DNA of 64,000 nucleotides from Membranipora membranacea (Eukaryota; Bryozoa; Gymnolaemata; Cheilostomatida; Membraniporidae): positions 11,842,001 to 11,906,000 of the forward strand of contig OU612065.1 of the NCBI GenBank assembly GCA_914767715.1. Reading direction: 5' to 3'. Both the position numbers and the translations under genes were made by a program. This document shows positions 1 to 38,840 of this stretch, piece by piece. The notes below the pieces were generated by a model. That model had not been told where the DNA came from. It worked only from the letters and a program-made list of their open reading frames with translations, and did not search any database. Every line of letters starts with the position of its first letter. Position 1 is the stretch's first letter.

Positions 1-1661
1 GAGTTGACATCATTGTGATCAAATTTCATAATTTGGACAATTTTCTTGAGACATACCTTGACTATCATAAGTGTAAGTGTAGGAGATACAAGATCCAAGC
101 GTAACAGTACCTGACAAACCCGTGTTCAAGAGCATACACTCTCCTAAAAAATACGACAATATCTACACTTAGATGAATCTACAGCCAGCATAATTTCATA
201 TGGGCATCAATCACAGACCATCAAAGTTTGGACATAAATTGCAGCAAACAGAAGGAGCTACATCTCCTAAAAAACAGGATCGATTAAGATGTTGAGAATG
301 AATAATGTGTTGAAATTTTGTCATAACCCAATTCAATACCAAAATTCGATATCGTCTAACTTCTGCCAATGAAAGAAGGCTGACAGGCTTGCATTACAGG
401 ATCGATAGAAAGGGGGGATACATGAACATATTATACACCCGTGAAACAGCAGCATCCCAAGAGCCTTATGAGTTATTTTCAAATTGCAATTAGCTACAAA
501 CCTATAAAATCCTGTTCTGATGTTGAGTGAGGCAGAATTTCGCGCAACAAACTTCCAACTGCCTATAAAAGCAATAAAAAAAATGGAGGATGAAATTTGT
601 TGTGTACTCATACACAGAGCACACGAGCTTGAGGTGTCACATAAGTCACAATCACATTAATAAGTTTTGTTATATGTAGCCTCCTCAATATCTCTAACCT
701 TATAGCTGAGCCAATCTTGAGAAATGAGAATCGCCCAAATTTAGGCATCCATCTTTTTGTAATATCAATGATGATATAACAGGAATGATCTATGTGGTTA
801 AATTCGCGTTTGATTAATGTTCCATAGATTGCCCTTCTCGCATTTCTTACATTTCAACACCAACAAGCCCTTAATTTTGCACAATTTATCGTCATGTATG
901 TGAAACTTACTTTTCCCTGTAAGTAAGAGATGATGTACAGTGATAAGTATAATAGATTGAGCTTGGAATGATTTTGTAGAGCCATTTTGTGGAAGATGGA
1001 AATATTGTTGCACAGCTTCAAACTTCCAGAGAGAGGTTGTTGTGTAGTTTCTTTGTAAGAAGTTCACTAATTCTAACTCTGTTTATAAGCTTACAGTTAC
1101 AGTAATAAACTTGTTGTTTATAAATGTCACCACCCGAAATTTTCTATGATGCTCCCTCAATGATCTAACCATGTTTAGGAGCACAAAGCATGCCTAAACT
1201 TTTTTATAGCATTCCTAAGTGCACATGTCAGCTTTGAGCAGCCAATCATGATCGTTGCTGACATACGAAACAAACTGGATCAATAGCAATCACAGTCCCT
1301 AATAATGTGTTGTTATGTCACCCGGTGAGGATATTGGGAGGGGAGCGGGTATGATGGCAATGAACTAGGGTTTAGTTTGTTGGTAATGTCAATCAGAGAC
1401 ATGAATCCGGCACAAAAGTTTAAAATTTTCAAATGTGATGGATCAAGTTATTTCATGACTGTGGGTACTGCTTGAGGTTGGATAACAACCAAGTCCTAGA
1501 GAAGCTATATGACACTGAACAACCTATAGCCAGCTAGACTGTTTGAGGTTGAGCACCCAAAACTTTTATTGTTAAGTCTCTGGCTCAAGATTAATCTCAT
1601 TTCATTAGGTATGTTTTATCTGTACCATTAAAAAAATTATCACAACAGCGACACTCCAATG
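1..1661. other. Non-coding left flank, nothing firmly supported
   Basis: AT-rich sequence with no reading frame that I recognise. A few minus-strand stretches look exon-like; for example, around 493–555 there is an acceptor-like AG and a short open segment. They cannot be joined into a recognisable protein and have no clear donors. I see no RNA gene. It may be the intron or 3' flank of a gene that lies to the left on the minus strand. Confidence 0.4.
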
Positions 1662-2061
1662 GACAGTTTTCTGAGCTCTAATTTGAGCCTCTAGTCGTCC
1701 TCTCTCCAGTTTGGTATTTTTTAACCCACCCAGAATAGGAAAAAGGAGCAGAAATTTGCTTATCTTAAAAACTGCATATAATAGGATGAAAATTTATTTT
1801 GACTCAGCATCGGCATCATTTAAAACCCTGAGGGACAGGGTTTCCAAATTATTGGGGGCTCTCAATTTTAGAGATGAAATTCATGAAAAATTCCATGAAA
1901 TTTGTCACCAAATCAGGCAGAAATTTATATGAATGACTATTCAAATACCAAAATTATTTCCCAAAGTATGTCCTTGTGAGTTTTCAATGGCGCAGATTCT
2001 GAATAAAAAATCATCGTTATCCTATCATAAGCGGTTTCCAAGTAAAGCTCAGAAAACTGTC
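1662..2061. mobile_element. MITE-like DNA transposon copy 1 (right TIR truncated)
   Basis: The element begins with GACAGTTTTCTGAGCT and ends with its exact reverse complement AGCTCAGAAAACTGTC. The interior aligns over most of its length with the copy at 61313–61822 (shared blocks include the CCTCTCTCCAGTTTGGTA segment and the GTGAGTTTTCAATG segment). It has no transposase; the two short open frames inside are incidental. Relative to copy 2, most of the right-hand long inverted repeat is missing, so only the terminal 16 bp remain. Non-autonomous DNA transposon is the best reading. The superfamily is not determined because the target-site duplication is unclear. Confidence 0.75.
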
Positions 2062-2430
2062 TATAAGACCATAATAATGTTATGTCATGACATGTTGTTC
2101 CATGCAGTTAGTCATCAAAACAAACAAATAAACAGAACCAAAGGAATATTTTTGACCTGGTTATATCTCAGGAAGTTATAAACATCCATCTTTGAAACAT
2201 AAAATTGTGACATAAGAGACATTGATACATGTGATGTAAATGTATGAAGATGGTCTATCAAGTAGCTTTGGAGTTATGAGTGATAAACACTGCTGAGAGG
2301 CCTGTGTGAACTGCGTTTGTGTTGAATAGAATACTGATGAGCCAAGTTGTTGTTTTCATCGATGGCCTACGCATCCAAAGATAAAATAGATTCTCAGCAA
2401 AAAATGAATTTACATTCAAGCCTCACCTTC

Positions 2431-4269
2431 TAAATGGATACTAGAGATAATAAGTCAGTCATGAGGTAATATTTATAAGCTAGTGGGATAGCAATGCCAG
2501 GGATGGGCCCAAGTGAAACAAACACGAGGCCAATATACATAAACGCAAGCCGTAAGCATTTCAGATGCATCCAAATGAATAGCAGCAAAAACTTTATATT
2601 TAGGATTGTCCCCATGGTGCTTCTGAGAAAATTACAGCTTGTGAAGAAAGTACAAGGTTCACGGAAGTAAAAGGTGTGACCTGCACATCAAGATTTGTAA
2701 TTATGGTAATAACCCAATACTATGAATTATTCAAAAATAGGCCCAATATTTTCAAACTCCATTATAAAAGCCATTTATTGTTATTCCCATGGTGCCACAC
2801 ACTCTTATGAATGAATTACGGAGTTTGGACTGGTTTCCTATCACAACTTTCGCACAGCTAAGGTCAAAGATTACGACAGAAATGCCATTGCTGCCATGTT
2901 AGAGCAACAGACCTTGTTTAAAAATTCCCAGCTTTTTGCAATATTTTCCCAAAATCAAACAAGAGGATACAAACAATAATCCAAATATTATCTGTAAATA
3001 ACCAAAGGAAGGAAGACTGATTTTGCAATGCGAAAATATGCTATCACATCAAACGCTAGTAAAAAGGTAAAGATACAAGGTCATCATCGTATACAGGTGT
3101 CACTGCAAAGCACGCTGTGTTCTAATTCCTAGCATACATCTGTTGATGGCATAATTAATGGTGTGCTCAGTCAGGTCCATTTGAGATTTTGTGACATTTT
3201 CTTCCCCAACATACCTTATTAAAAGTATGCCAGAATGGTTGCTTGAACAATCTAGCTACTGGTGTTTATGCAACCATGTAACCTTATTCTGTAGATTACT
3301 CAAAAGTTGTGGGATATTAAATATAGCTCCATGAATAAGGAAAGACCAACAACTCTTTTTCTGTCATTTAGATAAAGAACTTACAAAACTCCTGATGCTT
3401 CAAGTTTTTCATACTTTTGTACTCCCTGAAAAGAACCAAACGATTGTTATGTTGTAGCAATTGATGTTGATTAGATAACATCCATAGATGGAAATGGACC
3501 AGTCATGCCAAAGACAAATCATGTCATTTCTCATAAAAAGTGCGAAAATATTAATTATCTCAGAATTAGAATGGCGTTAGAAATCACATATTATTTCGAT
3601 GATGAATGTAACTTATTTTAGTATAGTCAGCAGCCATATTTGCGGAAGGGTTTATCCTGTGTCATACATCTTACACCGACAGGAGTACAGGAAAAGGAAG
3701 TGGAGGGCTTGCACAAGCTCAAAGGGCAAACTTACAATTATAAAAAAATTCCATCATAAATGGTTACATTCCGATTACTTTTAATCCGCATCAGAGTCAG
3801 ACTGGGACAAGGCATAGAGCAAGATGTAGGGATATTCAAGATTAATAGATCAACTCGCTCGCCCCATCTCTGGAAAAAACAGGTGCTCATATTCAACGGT
3901 TCCTCTTGTGCCAGTTCATCGAGATGTTTTTGAATATTCAACCTGCCATATCAATCCATACCAAAATTACCATAAATTATGTATGTTAACGTTTGTGATG
4001 TAAACTTTTTCTCCATTTTGGCATTATTTTTATTCTGCAGACATACATATATGTACTATACAGCATCGAAAGGCCGAGCCAGCAGCTGCCATATAGTGCT
4101 AGGGTCGATAACTTTCTACAGGAGGGCCTGTATGGCCAACTCAAGACTAGAAGCTGCCAGGGTCTTCAATCACAGTAAATTAACAGTCAAAATATACAGG
4201 ACTTTAACAAATAACCTCAACAACTTACATCAACCGCACCAAAAGACAAAGTCATGAACCAGATCAAGG
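2431..4269 (-). CDS. Candidate exons of an unidentified minus-strand membrane-protein gene (weak)
   Basis: Two exon-like segments join in phase on the minus strand: 3425–3385 (acceptor TTTTCAG, donor GTAAGT; encodes a KYEKLEASGVL-type segment) and 2622–about 2431 (acceptor TTTTCTCAG). The second encodes two hydrophobic stretches and then reaches a stop. A further candidate exon lies at 4269–4229 with a good acceptor and a GTAAGT donor; it encodes a hydrophobic LIWFMTLSFGAVD segment. Intermediate exons are uncertain, and 3941–3780 is only a possible exon. I do not recognise a family. The frame may be fortuitous, so treat this as a hint of a multi-pass membrane protein C-terminus and not as a gene model. 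Confidence 0.2.
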
Positions 4270-5408
4270 CTGAGAGTCAAGTTGGAATGGCCAATTATTG
4301 ATTAAACACACATCATATTTATTTATGCTCAAACAGTACATCGGGCTTTTTTTTTTATCTATATCTGTCCGTCCGTGCTCTTGTACTTCTGTTGATGCAT
4401 GACCAGCCGTCTATGGATTGCCCTTCCTTTTTAGACTCTAGAATTGTGCTCTGCAGGTACATGAACCAATCTAAATTAAACTTTATAGATGGGGAAAGAA
4501 TCCCATATGTTATGCTGCTGTCATTGTTGTATCTGTTGGTCATTCATTGGTTGGTTACAACAGTGAGTTACAAGTAACAATACATACACCCATACATACA
4601 TATATGTATATGTGTGTATGAGTTAGTTAGTTAGTTATCTATTTTATTTTATCTTTAGACAAAATAAAAACAACTACGCCTCTTTTTGTAGGCAAAATGT
4701 ATGTACAATTATGTTTCAAATGATATAGTCTGAAGGTTAGTTAGGTACTTTGTGGATATATAGGGAAAGTGGAAAACTTTGTTTTAATTCGAACTTGATA
4801 AAACAACTTGGGTTTGAGGCTAAACACAAAAATGAAAAATCCCAAGTTTGATATGATAATAAAAATTAAATCAAATGTGTCTATGAATTTTATGCTATGG
4901 GTAACATATTGAAAGGCAGGTTATGATGTGGCACTTTGAACTGAACTGAAAAGGAAAGAAAAACAAGCAACAGGTCTACATATGGATATGAATATATTAG
5001 TGTTGAGCAAGATATGACTCAAAATTTAAATTATTTTTACTACTATGTGCAAAGGAGATTCTATTATGTCAAAAAAATTTCTAAACATATTATAGTTATT
5101 ACTCTGGAATGAAAAAAAATATGATGGAAACAAAATTATATATATATGTACAAAAAGGAAACAAAACAAATGGCGATTTGATATTTATGGATTGTAATGA
5201 ATCACGTTTGGTAGGAAGCATATCAAGTTGAACATGTTGATGTTAAAATATGAAACGCTTTGGTTTAACGATAAAATAAAAAATTGAAAAGATAATATTT
5301 GCATTTAGGGTTTCGAAAGTAGCTGCGACTCTCCGTATGCTTGGTACTCTGTTCAATGTAAGAGATGAGAGACATGTGGTCCGCTTGGTCTAGATCAATG
5401 CTGTCTCT
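4270..5408. other. Non-coding, AT-rich, with short simple repeats
   Basis: No supported gene. A cluster of simple repeats lies at about 4580–4660 (ACATAC-type, TATG-type and three to four copies of TTAG). The rest is AT-rich and without recognisable structure, up to the start of the long inverted repeat. Confidence 0.5.
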
Positions 5409-6130
5409 TAGACATATCACAGAGTAAGGATTAACAGAGGGGACACTTCAATGATTGTTATAGTGCCTGCGGTTTTTGATTAACTGGGGGAAAATTGTGC
5501 ACAGCTGGATGCCGAAAACTCATTATCTCTATATGTTATAATGTCATTTTTCTTGCAGACATCTCTACCTTTGATGGACCATGATTCATTCTGTATTTAT
5601 CCTAAAGACTGAATTCCAACTTTGTTAGAATTTCCAACCTTCAAGCTATACACCATATTATTTTCATTTTTTGCTAGGATACATAGGCTATGAGCTATCT
5701 GCATTTGTAAAATGAGTTTTATTATATAGATTTACGTGTGACAATTGATAAACTTCTGGTGATAAAAATTAGGAAATGTCCGTGTATTGACCCAGGCCAC
5801 ATGTAAATCTGTATGATATAACTCATTTTAAAAACACAGATAGCTCATAGCCTATGTATCCTAGCAAAAAATGACAATTATATGGTGTATAGCTTGAAGG
5901 TTGGACATTCTAACAAAGGTGGAATTCAGTCTTTAGGATAAATACAGAATGAATTATGGCCCATCAAAGGTAGAGATGTCTGCAAGAAAAATGACATTAT
6001 AACATATAGAGATTATGAGTTTTCGACATCCAGCTGTGCACAATTTTCCCCCAGTTAATCAAAAACCGCAGGGACTATTACGATCATTGAAGTGTCCTCT
6101 CTGTATATCTTTACTCTGTGGACATATGTA
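5409..6130. repeat. Long inverted repeat (foldback element), arms about 330 bp
   Basis: The left arm (about 5409–5745) is matched by its reverse complement at about 5800–6130, with only scattered mismatches. For example, the left-arm block GGGGGAAAATTGTGCACAGC is answered on the right by GCTGTGCACAATTTTCCCCC, and the left TAGGATACATAGGCTATGAG by CTCATAGCCTATGTATCCTA. The spacer is about 55 bp. There is no ORF. Either a foldback DNA transposon or a recent inverted duplication would explain it. If transcribed it would fold into a near-continuous dsRNA. Confidence 0.9.
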
Positions 6131-6275
6131 ATGTAATATGATGTAATGTAGTATGTAATGTGTGTAAGACATCATTGTAACTTGTAACTGTTAATGTTAT
6201 TAATGAATAAATTAATATATGATAATAATGATATATTATATATATATATATATATTTATATAATATATTTATTTA
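6120..6275. repeat. ATGTA-rich and (TA)n microsatellite
   Basis: Directly after the foldback element come irregular ATGTA/ATGTAATG repeats, then a run of alternating TA and ATT/TTA triplets around 6225–6275. It is simple-sequence DNA with no coding content. Confidence 0.85.
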
Positions 6276-6773
6276 TTATTAGTTTTAAAGTGTACACTTT
6301 CATTTGTTCATACAGTACAGGAGACCTGATAGAAACTTGAGTCCTTCGATTATGTTCATTTATACTATCAATGAGTTACTTTGTGAGTTAGTAGTAGGCC
6401 TATCAGTGAGTAACAGCAGTGTTATTCCTTGATACTAAAGCTAACTAGAAAGTCTGAATTTTTGCTTCTGCTGCAAATGTGGTTGACTTTGGCTCAAATC
6501 ATTTGATGCAAACATATCAACTTACATTAGTTTGAATCAGAATACTTTGTGTGCGTGTATTGTGTCTTATATTATAGTAGAATAGACGCAAAGTAATTTC
6601 ATTGGATAGTTCATTCAAAGCAATGCAGTAAATATGTCAGTGGTTTTCCCTGGCTGCTACGTCATTATGGCGGATATTTGTCAACAGTGAGAATTTACTC
6701 TACAATATTATTCTTTGCCTTGAGAACTATTTTCAACTGTATTTAGCGCAATTCATCTCAAAATGTAACACAG
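6276..6773 (+). promoter_or_regulatory. SMG1 5' flank / probable promoter and 5'UTR
   Basis: This is the interval between the microsatellite and the SMG1 start codon. An in-frame TAG at 6744–6746 closes the reading frame upstream of the ATG at 6774, so 6774 is the first in-frame start in this exon. I see no clear TATA box or initiator. The exact transcription start cannot be placed from sequence alone. Confidence 0.4.
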
Positions 6774-33613
<26,840 letters not shown>

Positions 33614-34944
33614 ACGAAGAAATCCTTGAGTCGACGAAATACTTGAATCTTTGATTGCGCGAAGAGTGTGCGCCTGTCACACGCTGCTCAGCGAGAATGC
33701 TGTCTGCAATCATGGTTTGTGTGTGAATGTAACAAAACATCTGACTGTCACACACGAATGAACAAACAGTCAATTATTGGTATGTTAGGCTATGGATCGA
33801 ATTTGAAGTTGAACGCCGGCCTTCCCGATAGGCCTGAAACTTGATACAGCTAGAGAGAAAGCAAATCAACATGATCGTTACCAATCAACAAGATAAACAC
33901 TTTTCTTTACGGCACTTCCAACTTAGTTTAAATTTATTATAACGGAGCAAGATTGATAAATTTGGAGAAGATTTAGTTTATAGAGGTGTGTTAGATCTGA
34001 CTTGGGTTCACTTGATAAATCATTTTATGAAGTAGGAACTGTACAGCTGTGAGTTAACCTCTCTGCTTGACTATTCAGGTTTTATGAGCTGGCAATTTTT
34101 TAGCATGGATGGATGATGATGATGATTGACAATATCACAAGAAGTTGTCACTTTGGTTTTTCCTTATCAAAAGAATACTCCAGCTTTCCAAACCAGGCTA
34201 ATTGAATATTATGGCATGTGGTAGATAAGAGTATTGGTGGGTACAAGGGTGTGGGGACATCATGGCAAAATGTCTTCACTTTGTAGAGACTTAGCTCTTT
34301 ATTATCATAAAGCCAATTAATATTGCTTCTGTTTGTACTGGACAACTGTTGTGTTCTGATATATGGAAACATGTGAGAAAGTGAGGATACACTAGAAGTA
34401 ATTTAATGGTTTTCTGAGAACATCCCAAACTAGTGAACCCAGTTCAGGTTACAAAATGTTATCATTTATACAAGAAGAAAAAAATTTGAAACACAGAGAT
34501 GCACTGCTCGCCTTAACTGGTTCCAGTGTGAAAAAAAATTACATGACTACCCAATAAATCATTTTAAAGTAAATACTGTTAAATCACTGTAATATTTTTT
34601 TTCAATGAACTTTGGTTTTTCAACATAATTGGCATTACCTAGTTGATTAATAAGGAAATTTCTGTTTGTTGAAGATGAAAAATAAATTGATATCAACAAA
34701 ACTATGATCATATTTTGTTTATAACTATAACATTTCAGTCATAATCAAATTGTGGTTCTCGCAACAGACAGACTGATGCCTTGAGTGTGAATACAGGTAA
34801 TGCAAATAATATTCCGCTTTTTTTACTTAATGTCACATGGTAACACAGTGCTTGAAGGGACCAAAATGATAGCTCGTCATTGTCAGGGTAGCTGGAAAGA
34901 ACGACTATATAGTGTGAGATTATTGAGTCAATGGCAAGTGCTTT
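33614..34944. other. Convergent 3' flanks of SMG1 and SF3B6
   Basis: No coding sequence. It must contain both 3'UTRs. AATAAA occurs on the plus strand at 34553–34558 and 34681–34686 (possible SMG1 signals). AATAAA occurs on the minus strand at 34298–34303 (possible SF3B6 signal). If these are used, the two 3'UTRs would overlap in antisense. Confidence 0.45.
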
Positions 34945-36648
34945 TCACTTTTTGGAGTGGTCTGGAGTGCTGAGACCGTACTTCTGCTTTACATCGTTCA
35001 GCTCATCTCTCTTCTTTTCAACATCTGTCTTCTTGAATTGCTGCAAAGAGGGAAGCTACTATGTCATTTTTGTACAATACACCCTTTCATGTCTAGATGA
35101 CATCATATTATTAAATCATAATCTGCAACCTAGTGCATAATTCACTTCATCAAATATACCTAGTCGTGAGATACACTTGCTCTACATACAATGACCAATC
35201 AAAATAAAATAAGGACAGGAAAATTTTGCTATCCGTCATTGCTGAGGATGACTGCTTGCTAAGTGTGCATTGAGAAGTGGCATAGGCAACTGTCATATAC
35301 GATGACATTTATCACATTTTTTTGGTATATGTGTTATGTAACTGGCTTTTCTTGGTAATTAATCATTAATATTGAACGTCTGGTCATTAGTACATTACCT
35401 TGTTTGGCTGGTAGTATAGCACAACCAGGTATCTGTTACACACGTTAAATCCAGATAAGTGATCACAGGCATTCTTTGCATCAAATATATCTTCATACAC
35501 TACATAAGCTGTTCCTTTAGTCTCAGGTGTTGTTCCTCTGTGACATGAAAAAAATCGATCTTGAAGAAATTTGAGAATGGGAGATACATAGTTAGATTGA
35601 TGGAACCCTATTTCAGTCTACTGTAGTGTTTCTCTTAGATGTATTTTCTTTGTTATTAGGATATGACTCTTGCTTGTGAACAACAATTATGGGTTTCTAG
35701 GTTATATCAGTTGAATCAATAGGACATTTTGTTTGAAAACCTTCTTGCTTGTGTTAGAGTATAAAACTCACAATCCCAAAATATTATATTGATATGATAT
35801 AATTTGATCTGGTAAGACTTACACCCTTATTTGCCTGATGGCTCCATATTTTCCAAAAATGTCATACATCTCCTCAGCTGTTATTCTGTAAGGTAAGTTT
35901 TTCACATAAAGTATCCTGTTGACTTCTGGAGGTAATCTCACCTGAATAGAATGTAAAAGTAAATGATTTACTGTTATATACTCATAATTGTCCATTAACA
36001 CTTGGAATAAGTATCAGGCCTTGAAAAAAGGAGGTAATGTTACAGTGTTAATGAACCATGACAGTAAATTATTAGTTTTCTAAAATCAGCAGTTGCGTAA
36101 ACAGTCTGATGATGAGTGGCACCAAGGAGCAACCTGTCACTTCTTGGTAGCACATACTGATCAGACCAAGGAGTTAGAGACTAGATGATACATAGGCTGG
36201 AATCGGTTTTTCAGACCAAGAAGTAGTAGTAATGACAATATTACTACTCCTAGTGTTAAAAACCAAGGAGTGAATGGGATGTAAGTAAGTAAGACCAAGG
36301 GCAAGAAGGGAGTAAAGTACTCATGTCCTTGGTCAGTCAACAATAATAATAACAGTGAGAGTGAGTAACAATAGATTCATTCAATTGGAAAAGATCAATT
36401 AAGATAGATAGATTAGATTAGATAGGTTAGAATAGATAATAAATAAGAACAATGATGGTGGTGATATCAATGAACTCCCTCTTCCTCTCCCTCTTCCAGA
36501 GAAAGAGGGAGTTCATTGGTGATATTACTCCTTGCTTACAGCAAGGAGGAGTAACTTCGCTATACGGCTATTACTCCTTGCTTACTTACAGCTCCTTGAT
36601 ACAACCAACTATCTAACTTACATTATTGGATTTCTTGCTCAGAGCCAT
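34945..36648 (-). CDS. SF3B6: SF3B6 (p14/SF3B14), SF3b branch-point subunit (complete, 4 exons)
   Basis: Small RRM protein of U2 snRNP. In known animals it binds SF3B1 and lies at the intron branch adenosine. Exons on the minus strand: 36648–36622, 35941–35823, 35537–35399, 35040–34945; they sum to 381 nt, giving 126 residues (human 125). RNP2-type [10 protein letters not shown] and RNP1-type [10 protein letters not shown] motifs of the RRM are visible, and the [19 protein letters not shown] block is nearly identical to vertebrate SF3B6. The C-terminal tail is Lys/Asp-rich and ends DHSKK. The start codon in exon 1 gives MALSKKSNN before the conserved RLPPEVNR. The first intron is the longest and contains a cluster of hairpin-forming repeats. 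Confidence 0.97.
36130..36610. repeat. Cluster of short inverted repeats in SF3B6 intron 1
   Basis: Several local palindromes sit together. AATGAACTCCCTCTT at about 36469 pairs with AAGAGGGAGTTCATT at about 36503. AGTAGTAGTAAT at about 36221 pairs with ATTACTACT just after it. TTACTCCTTGC at about 36527 and again at about 36571 pairs with GCAAGGAGGAGTAA at 36541. CCAAGGAG and CTCCTTG words recur through the interval. It is probably a degraded foldback or MITE-like element; no coding content. Confidence 0.55.
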
Positions 36649-37046
36649 GCTGGCCTAGAATCTTGTTTGTCTCAGTTAGTTCCTTTCAGTAGGGGATTGA
36701 GTGTCAATCAGCAAACAGTCTTGGGCTGAATAGATATTAATTGTTATTCAACTACTATCCACTATTTCTATTATTATTAGAACTCTTGGAACCTACAGTC
36801 AGAATGTCTCTGTTGAAAACAGGAATTTCAAACAGTGAAATTGACGTGCATTACAATTAGTGAAAAAATGTCTAAACAAATTCACCACTTTAATATCACA
36901 TCAACCTAAGAAAAGATAGAGAAGAGTGAGATATAATTTTTTTATTTTTCTAAGAATATATAAAGAAATGATCCAAAAAATTGGTATTTGAAAACCCATA
37001 GATCTCACACAAAACCATACCAGCTTCCTTTTCCACCTAAATCAAG
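36649..37046. promoter_or_regulatory. Head-to-head SF3B6/RPL7 promoter interval
   Basis: The SF3B6 start codon (minus, 36648) and the RPL7 start codon (plus, 37047) are 398 bp apart and transcribed away from each other. Both promoters must lie here unless an upstream non-coding exon exists. A pyrimidine run CTTCCTTTTCC at 37024–37034, just upstream of the RPL7 ATG, has the form of a 5'TOP start, as is usual for ribosomal-protein mRNAs. I see no TATA box in a convincing position. Confidence 0.55.
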
Positions 37047-38808
37047 ATGGCACCTGCGTGAGTATTTTACTATGAAAAAATATTATCCGATTATTTTAAT
37101 GTATATGCTGTGACATCTGGAAAATTGGAAGCACAGTTTAAATTCTTATTTGTATGACATCTAAGGAGTTGAATAATATACCAATGTCATTTGTAACTTG
37201 AATTAAACAGCTGAATGAACTTTGACATCTTTTTTTGTTTTCTTGCTTGCATATATTTTTAACTCAACTGTTGTGTACTGTAAAGTTGCTTTAAGTTTTA
37301 TACTGGTGTATTGCATTGCTTGATTGTATGTACTGATCTGGACAGGCTGATCTGGACAGGCTGATCTGGACAGGCTAGGCTACCATCTAATCTATTTCTA
37401 ATCTATCTATGTATGCACTGTTATATGAAATCCCTCAATTTTTCAGTAAAGCACCAAAGGTTCCAGAATCTCTGCTGAAGAGAAGGAAGCAGAACGCTGA
37501 GTACAAGGCAAAGCTTGCTAAGGCCACTGAGCTCAGAAACAAGGTGAGTAAAATTCTTGCCTGTGTCAAATGTGTGTATTGTGAAGTCATGAAGTTGTTT
37601 CGCGCTAAGTAGTTTAATTGAAGGGCCTGTGGAGGCAAATGGTGTAGTGTTGCAAGCACTACAGTTATAAGAATTCCGACTGGATGGCTTTATGATATAA
37701 GGACGGAACACGGATCATCTGTGATTTGTGTGCACTGATTGAAGCAATTCATATATGCAATGTATAAAAAAAATCACATTCGCAGTGGTCACCCCATCGC
37801 TAATACAGCTTTGTAACATCGGTGCAGAAGTAGTTAAGTATTTTGATTATTTCATTTTAGGCCAAGAAGGTAAAGAGACAGGAGATATTCAAGCGAGCAG
37901 AAAATTACTCCAAGGAATACAACAGAGCTGACAGGGAGCTAATCAAGAACAAAAGAGATGCACGCAAAGCTGGCAACTTCTTTGTTGATGCTCAACCCAA
38001 GCTTGCATTTGTTATTCGACTTAGAGGGTAAGTGGATGTATTTAGTTGTCATTGCCATTACACCAACTCACCAAAAGTAGAAATGCCACTATATGCAATT
38101 GTGTAACAGCACTCTCATGTGATGGCTTTTCTTTATCTTTGCAGAGTCAACGGAATACCACCCAAGCCAAGGAAGGTCATGCAGCTTTTCAGACTTAGGC
38201 AGATCAACAATGGAATATTTGTGAAACTCAACAAAGCCACCATCAACATGTTGAGACTTGCAGAGCCTTACATCACTTGGGGATATCCCAACCTCAAATC
38301 TGTAAGAGAGCTGATGTACAAGAGAGGACATGGACGTGTCAATGGAAGGAGGACCGCTCTGGCTGACAACTCCATCATCGAAGCTCGACTTGGTATGTTA
38401 AGATGGATGGCGTAGAAAACCTAAAACCATGGCTGAACAACATTTATGTATCTGCATCAATTTTATATTAACTTGGGATGAAAAATACTCCAAAAACCCA
38501 ATGCTTCCAGTTCTCACTTGTGAAATTTCCTATCTCAATTATCAGCTGTGACTGAAAAAAGATTTAGATTAAAAACAAGATTCACCATTTTTGTTTTAGG
38601 CAAGTACAACATTATCTGTATGGAAGATCTTATCCACGAGATCCTCACAGTTGGACCCAACTTCAAGGTTGCCAACAAGTTCCTGTGGCACTTCAAGCTT
38701 AACACTCCAAAAGGTGGATTCAGAAAGAAAGCCAACCACTTCGTGGATGGTGGTGACTTCGGATGCAGGGATGAGATGATTAACAACCTTCTCAGGAAGA
38801 TGTGTTAA
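37047..38808 (+). CDS. RPL7: RPL7, 60S ribosomal protein uL30 (complete, 5 exons)
   Basis: Structural protein of the large ribosomal subunit. Exons: 37047–37057, 37447–37543, 37861–38027, 38145–38392, 38600–38808; they sum to 732 nt, giving 243 residues (human 248). The first exon encodes only MAP plus part of the next codon; a tiny first exon with an intron directly behind the ATG is common in ribosomal-protein genes. The basic N-terminal extension ([19 protein letters not shown]) leads into the uL30 fold with [37 protein letters not shown] and [15 protein letters not shown]. It ends with [19 protein letters not shown]. Codon use is GC-richer and more regular than in the neighbours, as expected for high expression. 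Confidence 0.98.
37333..37374. repeat. 14-bp tandem repeat ×3 in RPL7 intron 1
   Basis: CTGATCTGGACAGG is repeated three times without interruption. It lies in the first RPL7 intron. No function is suggested. Confidence 0.9.
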
Positions 38809-38834
38809 GCATTGTATTCAAGCTGGTAGTTGCA

Positions 38835-38840
38835 AATAAA
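38835..38840 (+). terminator. RPL7 polyadenylation signal
   Basis: AATAAA lies 27 bp after the RPL7 stop codon (TAA, 38806–38808). This gives the very short 3'UTR typical of ribosomal-protein mRNAs. Confidence 0.8.

Noticed and set aside
3780-3941. Minus-strand frame ending in a plausible acidic C-terminus (LLYALSQSDSDAD)
   Set aside because: A stop lies directly before that frame and no acceptor falls between, so it cannot be an exon as read.
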